From Clostridiales bacterium (lineage in GTDB: Bacteria; Bacillota_A; Clostridia; Oscillospirales; Oscillospiraceae): a DNA stretch of 10,701 nt. The translations under genes and the position numbers were made by a program. Positions 6,785-10,701 of the stretch are shown here, in pieces; positions within the stretch are counted from its first letter, which is position 1; every line of letters starts with the position of its first letter. The stretch is taken from the NCBI GenBank assembly GCA_019417795.1, contig DXUR01000066.1, positions 1 through 10,701 of the forward strand, written 5' to 3'. Under the pieces are notes generated by a model. The model did no database searches and was not told the origin of the DNA. It saw only the letters and a list, made by a program, of their open reading frames with translations.

Positions 6785-6854
6785 TCTGCCATTCATTTTA
6801 ACACGCCGTCCCCGCCGCCGCAAGACATAGGGACTTCCCTTCCTGTCATAAAGG
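6785..6854. repeat. Direct repeat, copy 2, directly upstream of sigK
   Basis: It matches 3058-3123 in the same orientation, with five substitutions and a four-base insertion (TTCA-type) near its start. The minus-strand TTGCGG-17-TAAAAT pair is kept here (6795-6823), although no minus-strand gene begins next to it. This suggests the block is an inherited intergenic segment that was duplicated. Confidence 0.85.
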
Positions 6855-6873
6855 TGAACAGGAGGTGGTGCGC

Positions 6874-7518
6874 ATGATCTCTGCCGCGCTGATGCTGTTT
6901 GCCAATACGCTTTTATTTTCTCTGCGGCTGGACCGCAGCGGGTCCTTTCCCCGGCCCCTTTCCGCCAGTGAGGAAAGGATGTGGCTGGAACGTCTGGCTC
7001 AGGGGGACCCGGAGGCCCGGAATGTCCTCATTGAGCGGAATCTTCGCCTTGTGGCACATATTGTGAAGAAATACTATGCGCAAAGTTCCGATCAGGATGA
7101 CCTGATCTCCATTGGGACCATTGGACTTATCAAGGGGATCTCCAGCTTTGATCCCTCCAAAGGCGCCCGGCTAGCTACTTACGCAGCAAGATGTATTGAA
7201 AATGAGATTTTAATGCATTTCCGGTCTCAGAAAAAATTGCAGGGAGAAGTATCCCTGTCGGAGACCATCGAATCGGATCGGGAGGGCAACGCCTTGCAGC
7301 TGATGGACGTCATCGGCGTGGACGACACCATGCTGGAGGATCTCTATGACCGGGACAGCGCCCACCGCCTGCGGCGGCTGGTGAAGGAGTGCCTGACCCA
7401 GCGGGAATCGGAGGTCATCCGTCTGCGGTACGGTCTTGGCGGCACCGTCCCCCTGACCCAACGGGAGATCGCCTCCACATTCGGCATTTCCCGGAGCTAT
7501 GTATCCCGCTGGAACTAA
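6874..7518 (+). pseudogene. sigK: RNA polymerase sporulation sigma factor SigK, 3'-truncated
   Basis: SigK directs mother-cell transcription late in sporulation. The visible 214 residues include the hydrophobic pro-sequence (ISAALMLFANTLLFSLRL) that keeps the precursor at the membrane until cleavage, then region 2 (RNLRLVAHIVKKYY, then DLISIGTIGLIKGI, then LATYAARCIENEILMHFRS) and region 4 (LTQRESEVIRLRYGL, TQREIASTFGISRSYVSR). After SYVSR the native IEKRAL-type continuation is replaced by Trp-Asn-stop. B. subtilis SigK continues 27 residues past this point, so half the -35 recognition helix and the C-terminal tail are lost. The ATG at 6874 has AGGAGGT seven bases upstream. The break coincides with a change to AT-rich sequence, which suggests an inserted element. 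The gene may be restored by excision, as with skin elements, or simply be inactive. Confidence 0.92.
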
Positions 7519-7632
7519 TGTAAGCGATGCCCGGAAAGCCTTGAAAATCAAGGGCTTCCGGGCATCGGTCATGTTAGGGGTAGCGCCGCCATTATTGTAA
7601 GTGGCGAGAAAATTAAGGTAAGCGACCATTCA
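7511..7632. other. Left edge of the putative element inserted in sigK
   Basis: This 120-base strip separates the broken sigK from the convergent methyltransferase gene. It contains a long hairpin (7526-7566) and a direct repeat GTAAGCGA at 7520-7527 and 7618-7625, with a related GTAAGTGGCGA at about 7598-7608. Such repeats near a junction are compatible with a recombinase binding region, but no known attachment site is recognised. Confidence 0.45.
7526..7566. repeat. Long hairpin at the sigK/element junction
   Basis: Two 19-base arms (GATGCCCGGAAAGCCTTGA and TCAAGGGCTTCCGGGCATC) pair at 17 positions around an AAA loop. No T-run follows on either strand, so it is not a standard terminator, although it could block transcripts from both convergent genes. 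It begins about 15 bases past the break in sigK. Confidence 0.8.
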
Positions 7633-8757
7633 TCAATTATTTAGAAGCAATGATCTAACATCATCTATTGTGATATAAGGAGTTGAAACTCCTCGTAAAG
7701 GTATTTGTAGCCTACCGTTTTCGCTATGATTTCTAAGTGCTTCTATAGTTGCATCAGAAGGTTCTTTTACGACAATTAGGCAATCAGAAATCAACTTCTG
7801 CATACCCGTATATACGCTCCAGTATCCTGCACAGCGACCAATTCGATTAATAACTATATCTCCATGATTGAGGTATTTTCTTTGAGATGCTTTGGTTCCA
7901 GTACAGTACCGAAGCCCTGGCATCCAGCTGTTGTTTACAAAGGTGCTGGAACAATGGAGAATAACATCCCCTGTTTTTGAGAAATACTTGCTGGAAATGT
8001 TTCCACGGTATATTTGCAAGTGTTGATCTTCTGCTAAAGTGTATGAGTTGTTATCCCATGTACCATCAAGGATTCTTCTCAGTGTAATAGAAAAGGATAG
8101 TTTGATGCTCCATTTTGAGTCGTAGTGAGCTTGATACACGCTTGTTGCGGTATTATATACATAGGTAGCACACGGCTCTACTTTTTGAAGGATAATTGCC
8201 ACTGTATTTAATGTTGCCTTTTCAAAAGTATTTGAAGGGAGCTTTACGATTGCATGTATATTGTAATTGTGCGCTAGCCATTTTCGGCATTCAATATAGC
8301 TAGAACCATTCATATACGTTGATGGAAGAATAATTATCAGAAAACTGTCTGTGTGCATCAATTTTAAATTCGCCCATAGCAGTTCTGCTTCATATCGTTT
8401 GCTTGTGGTAAAAACATTCCCTGCTTTCCTATATTTTTTCTTCTTTTTTGAGAGCGGGCCAAAAGGGGGATTTGATAAGACAAGATCATACGTCTGTTTT
8501 GCCTTTTCTTGACGGTTAGCAAAAGATCTACCATCATCACACACAAATGTTGCTCCTTCAATGCAATGAGCGTGTGCAGCAGGATCAATATCAACACCTG
8601 TAATTTTGACTTCAGGATAATGCCTCTTCGCGGCAGCAAGTAGATTCCATGATCCGCAACAGATATCGATAGCACTACTGATAGAAGCCTTTTGAGGAAT
8701 CAATTCTAGTAACAGGGCGGCTAGTTCAATAGGTGTGTAATAATTATATTTGCTCAT
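7633..8757 (-). CDS. Adenine-N6 DNA methyltransferase with TRD-like C-terminus
   Basis: The protein has 374 residues. The SAM-binding motif I is at residues 29-40 (AIDICCGSWNLL), motif II at 54-59 (GVDIDP), and the catalytic NPPF at 96-99 (DLVLSNPPFGP), the order of type I (HsdM-like) and type IIG gamma-class enzymes. A lysine-rich stretch follows at 104-108. LPSTYMNGSSYIECRKWL and IVKLPSNTFEKATLNTVAIIL match the rest of the HsdM-type core. The C-terminal third (HGDIVINRIGRCAGYWSVYT, then ISDCLIVVKE) resembles half of an HsdS-type target recognition domain. It would thus methylate adenine at a self-recognised site. No nuclease domain is present. It is the last gene of a three-gene operon, ten bases after its upstream neighbour, with only a TGGTGG stretch as ribosome binding site, so coupling is likely. 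Confidence 0.85.
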   Translation of the reverse strand: MSKYNYYTPIELAALLLELIPQKASISSAIDICCGSWNLLAAAKRHYPEVKITGVDIDPAAHAHCIEGATFVCDDGRSFANRQEKAKQTYDLVLSNPPFGPLSKKKKKYRKAGNVFTTSKRYEAELLWANLKLMHTDSFLIIILPSTYMNGSSYIECRKWLAHNYNIHAIVKLPSNTFEKATLNTVAIILQKVEPCATYVYNTATSVYQAHYDSKWSIKLSFSITLRRILDGTWDNNSYTLAEDQHLQIYRGNISSKYFSKTGDVILHCSSTFVNNSWMPGLRYCTGTKASQRKYLNHGDIVINRIGRCAGYWSVYTGMQKLISDCLIVVKEPSDATIEALRNHSENGRLQIPLRGVSTPYITIDDVRSLLLNN

Positions 8758-8766
8758 AAACCACCA

Positions 8767-9684
8767 CTAAATAAGGTATTGTGAAACATTATAGATTGTT
8801 GCGGAACGTACACCACGAGAACATACTGGGCTTTCTTGTGCATAATCATAAATAATTCGCACATTTTGGCATCTAGACGCAAAAATGGCACATGCAGCAG
8901 AATGAGGTCTAGTTCCTAACGGAATAAGCACAAAATTCCGTGAGGGATGGTCGGTTAAAATTCCATCTAAAGTCTGCAATGCATCAAAAACACTATTGGC
9001 TTTGCATTTCCGTATTTTTTGTTCAGATGCAGTATGCTTGAGAACCAACATGCAATTTCTCAAGGATTCAAATTGCCAGTATGGATTATCGGAGGGAAAT
9101 CCAATAATTGGGCATACTTCGTCATAATCCATTCCCTCAAGTATATTGTTTAGTCGATCACCATCGAAGCCAAGGAAAGGAACGATTACCTCGTTTGACT
9201 TGTTTCGAGCAGCCATTCCGGGGATCATCGCTGCAGGGAAAGTCTTGGAATAGAATTCATATTTTCCATATGGTGTTCGATTAAGATACTCAAGCGGTTT
9301 AACGTATGAGAGAAACAAACGAGCGACTCTGATTTTAGTCAATAAGATGTTAATAATGAACATGATAACAGAATGCTGCAGGCTGGTTATATCGACCAAA
9401 ACGTTTTTAAAAGAAATAGCAGGCATGCTCTCTAATACACGAGGGACGTTCGAAAATTGAACCCTTTTTGTGGTCGTTATTCCACCGGCCGTATAAAAAA
9501 CAGAGTAAATTTTTGTCGCTAAATCATAGTCTATAGACATGATGGGTGTAGCTGTTTCTTTGAAACAGTCGTAAATGTAATGTGCGCGATCCTCAGAACA
9601 TTTGGAACCTCTAATAATTAAGGTAAGGTTTTGGTGCAAAAAGTCTGCCACATCCTCGAATTTATATTCTTCTCTACTTTTCAT
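8767..9684 (-). CDS. Unrecognised protein with Rossmann-like character
   Basis: I cannot assign this 305-residue protein to a named family. It shows alternating hydrophobic strands and helices: KNVLVDITSLQHSVIMFIIN (residues about 92-111) with an Asp-Ile-Thr-Ser turn, VPFLGFDGDRLNNILEGM (about 169-186), VCPIIGFPSDNPYWQFESLRN, and a C-terminal FVLIPLGTRPHSAACAIFAS followed by VRIIYDYAQ. Such a pattern fits a Rossmannoid fold that could bind a nucleotide. No signal peptide is apparent; the most hydrophobic stretch (IMFIINILL) looks like a buried helix. The start is firm: AAGGTGAT overlaps the upstream gene's stop and is seven bases before the ATG. The tight spacing with an ATPase-like protein upstream and a DNA methyltransferase downstream suggests one multi-component system. 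Confidence 0.75.
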   Translation of the reverse strand: MKSREEYKFEDVADFLHQNLTLIIRGSKCSEDRAHYIYDCFKETATPIMSIDYDLATKIYSVFYTAGGITTTKRVQFSNVPRVLESMPAISFKNVLVDITSLQHSVIMFIINILLTKIRVARLFLSYVKPLEYLNRTPYGKYEFYSKTFPAAMIPGMAARNKSNEVIVPFLGFDGDRLNNILEGMDYDEVCPIIGFPSDNPYWQFESLRNCMLVLKHTASEQKIRKCKANSVFDALQTLDGILTDHPSRNFVLIPLGTRPHSAACAIFASRCQNVRIIYDYAQESPVCSRGVRSATIYNVSQYLI

Positions 9685-9696
9685 CAGCCGATCACC

Positions 9697-10680
9697 TTAA
9701 AACAGTGTTGTTTGTTGCGAAAGATTCTTGCTTTCCGGAATTGTATTTTTCCTGACCCAATATCTATCAAGATATGCTTTTGTAACTTGCTCTGCTTTGG
9801 ATTTGTCTCCGGAAAGTAGATCAGATATTTGAGAATTTGTAAAAACAATTTTCCTTTTTTTGAAATAGGAAATTTCAAAATATGGTGTGTATATTTTGTT
9901 GAGGTGATAGTCTAAAACATGGGTGTTTAATGCTTCTTTTCCCTTTGTTTGCGGTAGCTCCTGAAGCGCGGAGCAAGTAATTGCGCAATCCAACACATCG
10001 CGATGGTCTAACGAGTCTAAAGCATCCATTGTAAAATGATTTGGCTCGGGTTCACCTAATGTTAAGCGTTCATTTCTATGAAGTTCTTTAAAGATCTGTC
10101 CAAGGCACTGAATAAAAATTCTGAGATTAGAGCCATATAATGGGAAAGAGCTGGTTTCTTCGACTTTGTAGCGGCTAACAAATCGGGCTGCTTTTGTTTG
10201 TATTTCGGGGGATAAAGGACTTGGTTGTTCCCACCCAAAACCGTTCATTATTGCAAAATTAAAAGCTTGTTCACATAATTCCAAAAAATATCTCACAATT
10301 CCAGAGGATAGCATTACATATGTATCAAAGCCGTAATACCATTTTTCCAAACCGGATTCTTTGGCAAGCAGAAAAACTATACCTGTTTTTGTAGTATGTA
10401 ACCATTCATCGTATTTTTTCTTTTTGGGAGTCTTACGGTTGTATTTCCAATCTAAAAAACAGGAAGTGAGCTCGCTCAAAGTAGGGCGATAATTAGAAGA
10501 ACGGAGCAACAAGGCTTGGTGCATACGGGCGTTGAGTAAAGGGGCTTCATTACATAGGGTATCATAATAATACTGAAATTCTTCTTCGTCTTTGCTTAGA
10601 GTCCAAATTATGCGTTCCAACGATTCTTTAAACTTGAGTGTCCGATTCTCAAATCGAGCTAATTCGCAATCAATACTATA
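9697..10680 (-). CDS. Large helical protein, C-terminal part; possible ORC/CDC6-type ATPase relative
   Basis: About 327 residues are visible, and the gene is cut at the contig end. The apparent start codon further right lies in adaptor sequence and is not real. The visible part is mainly helical and rich in charged and aromatic residues. Near the C-terminus, VLDYHLNKIYTPYFEISYFK followed by KRKIVFTNSQISDLL resembles the winged-helix-like tail I associate with bacterial ORC-CDC6-family AAA ATPases found in defence-type loci. That is a weak pattern judgement, since no Walker motifs can be seen here; they would lie in the missing N-terminus. The TAA stop is 12 bases before the next gene, and its bases form part of that gene's ribosome binding site. 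It is the most upstream visible gene of the operon. Confidence 0.6.
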   Translation of the reverse strand, partial: YSIDCELARFENRTLKFKESLERIIWTLSKDEEEFQYYYDTLCNEAPLLNARMHQALLLRSSNYRPTLSELTSCFLDWKYNRKTPKKKKYDEWLHTTKTGIVFLLAKESGLEKWYYGFDTYVMLSSGIVRYFLELCEQAFNFAIMNGFGWEQPSPLSPEIQTKAARFVSRYKVEETSSFPLYGSNLRIFIQCLGQIFKELHRNERLTLGEPEPNHFTMDALDSLDHRDVLDCAITCSALQELPQTKGKEALNTHVLDYHLNKIYTPYFEISYFKKRKIVFTNSQISDLLSGDKSKAEQVTKAYLDRYWVRKNTIPESKNLSQQTTLF

Positions 10681-10681
10681 A

Positions 10682-10701
10682 CTGTCTCTTATACACATCT
10701 G
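10682..10701. other. Nextera/Tn5 mosaic-end adaptor sequence (assembly artefact)
   Basis: Bases 10682-10700 read CTGTCTCTTATACACATCT, identical to the 19-base Nextera transposase mosaic end; the final G matches the next base of one Nextera adaptor arm. On the minus strand it translates to the well-known artefactual MCIRDS start. The contig therefore ends here and the true upstream sequence of the operon is unknown. Confidence 0.97.

Larger units (their letters stand above)
6433..6873. other. Intergenic region between aldo/keto reductase and sigK
   Basis: The 440 bases without a gene hold, from left to right: the aldo/keto reductase promoter; a possible degenerate plus-strand terminator (GAGCC 6626-6630 with GGCTC 6669-6673, then six T at 6674-6679, but a long loop); an imperfect short tandem repeat of CAGTCTCT-type sequence around 6758-6790; and repeat copy 2 (6785-6854). 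The sigK ribosome binding site AGGAGGT is at 6860-6866. I see no tRNA or riboswitch. Confidence 0.6.

Noticed and set aside
6820..6855. Possible sigma-E-type promoter (ACATA and CATAAAGG about 17 bases apart) for sigK
   Set aside because: The predicted start would fall on the ribosome binding site at 6860-6866, and the -10 is off consensus by position. The same sequence occurs at 3090-3123 without a gene to drive.
7210..7629. Minus-strand frame beginning MVAYLNFLATYNNGG and running into sigK
   Set aside because: Its first 40 codons lie in the junction strip and hairpin and the rest is antisense to sigK. It has no ribosome binding site, and the peptide is what the hairpin repeat would encode by chance.
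10681..10698. MCIRDS start of the last minus-strand protein
   Set aside because: It is encoded by Nextera adaptor bases, not genomic sequence.
1..10701. CRISPR array, tRNA or rRNA genes, transposase genes
   Set aside because: No regularly spaced repeats, cloverleaf-like sequence, rRNA segments or transposase-like proteins were seen in the window.

Overview
The window looks like one end of a contig from a spore-forming, moderately GC-rich gut Firmicute, most likely from the Clostridia (Oscillospiraceae-like). The reasons are a sporulation sigma-K gene with a hydrophobic pro-sequence, strong AGGAGG-type ribosome binding sites, and the overall protein character. The last 20 bases match the Nextera/Tn5 mosaic-end sequencing adaptor, so the right edge is an assembly end and not biology.

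Bases 1-3060 look like ordinary chromosome. They hold the 3' part of a family 5 peptide/nickel-type solute-binding protein (+), a membrane-anchored XRE-type regulator (+) ended by a strong terminator, a Nim-like flavin split-barrel protein (-), and a GIY-YIG domain protein (-). The GIY-YIG gene is translationally coupled to a tiny, probably frameshifted ORF.

Bases 3058-6854 are bounded by two copies of a 66-70 bp direct repeat. The repeat carries a promoter-like pair that suits the GIY-YIG gene in copy 1, and copy 2 lies just upstream of sigK. Between the copies are a degraded gene remnant, a 5'-truncated SDR pseudogene with its own terminator, a LacI-family regulator and an aldo/keto reductase (all three genes on -), and two large intergenic regions with inverted repeats that could be regulator operators. 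The simplest reading is that GIY-YIG and sigK were once divergent neighbours and this sugar/carbonyl cassette was inserted between them.

Bases 6874-7510 encode sigK, cut off inside region 4.2 right after the conserved SYVSR. Past the break come a 19-bp-arm hairpin and then a clearly AT-richer three-gene operon on the opposite strand. Its genes, in transcription order, are a large helical protein with a tentative ORC/CDC6-type C-terminus (5' end lost at the contig edge), an unrecognised Rossmann-like protein, and an adenine-N6 DNA methyltransferase with a TRD-like C-terminal part. This looks like one edge of an element inserted in sigK (skin-like in position, but at a different point in the gene from the B. 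subtilis skin element) carrying a possible defence or modification operon. The rest of the element and the missing sigK 3' end would lie beyond the contig end.
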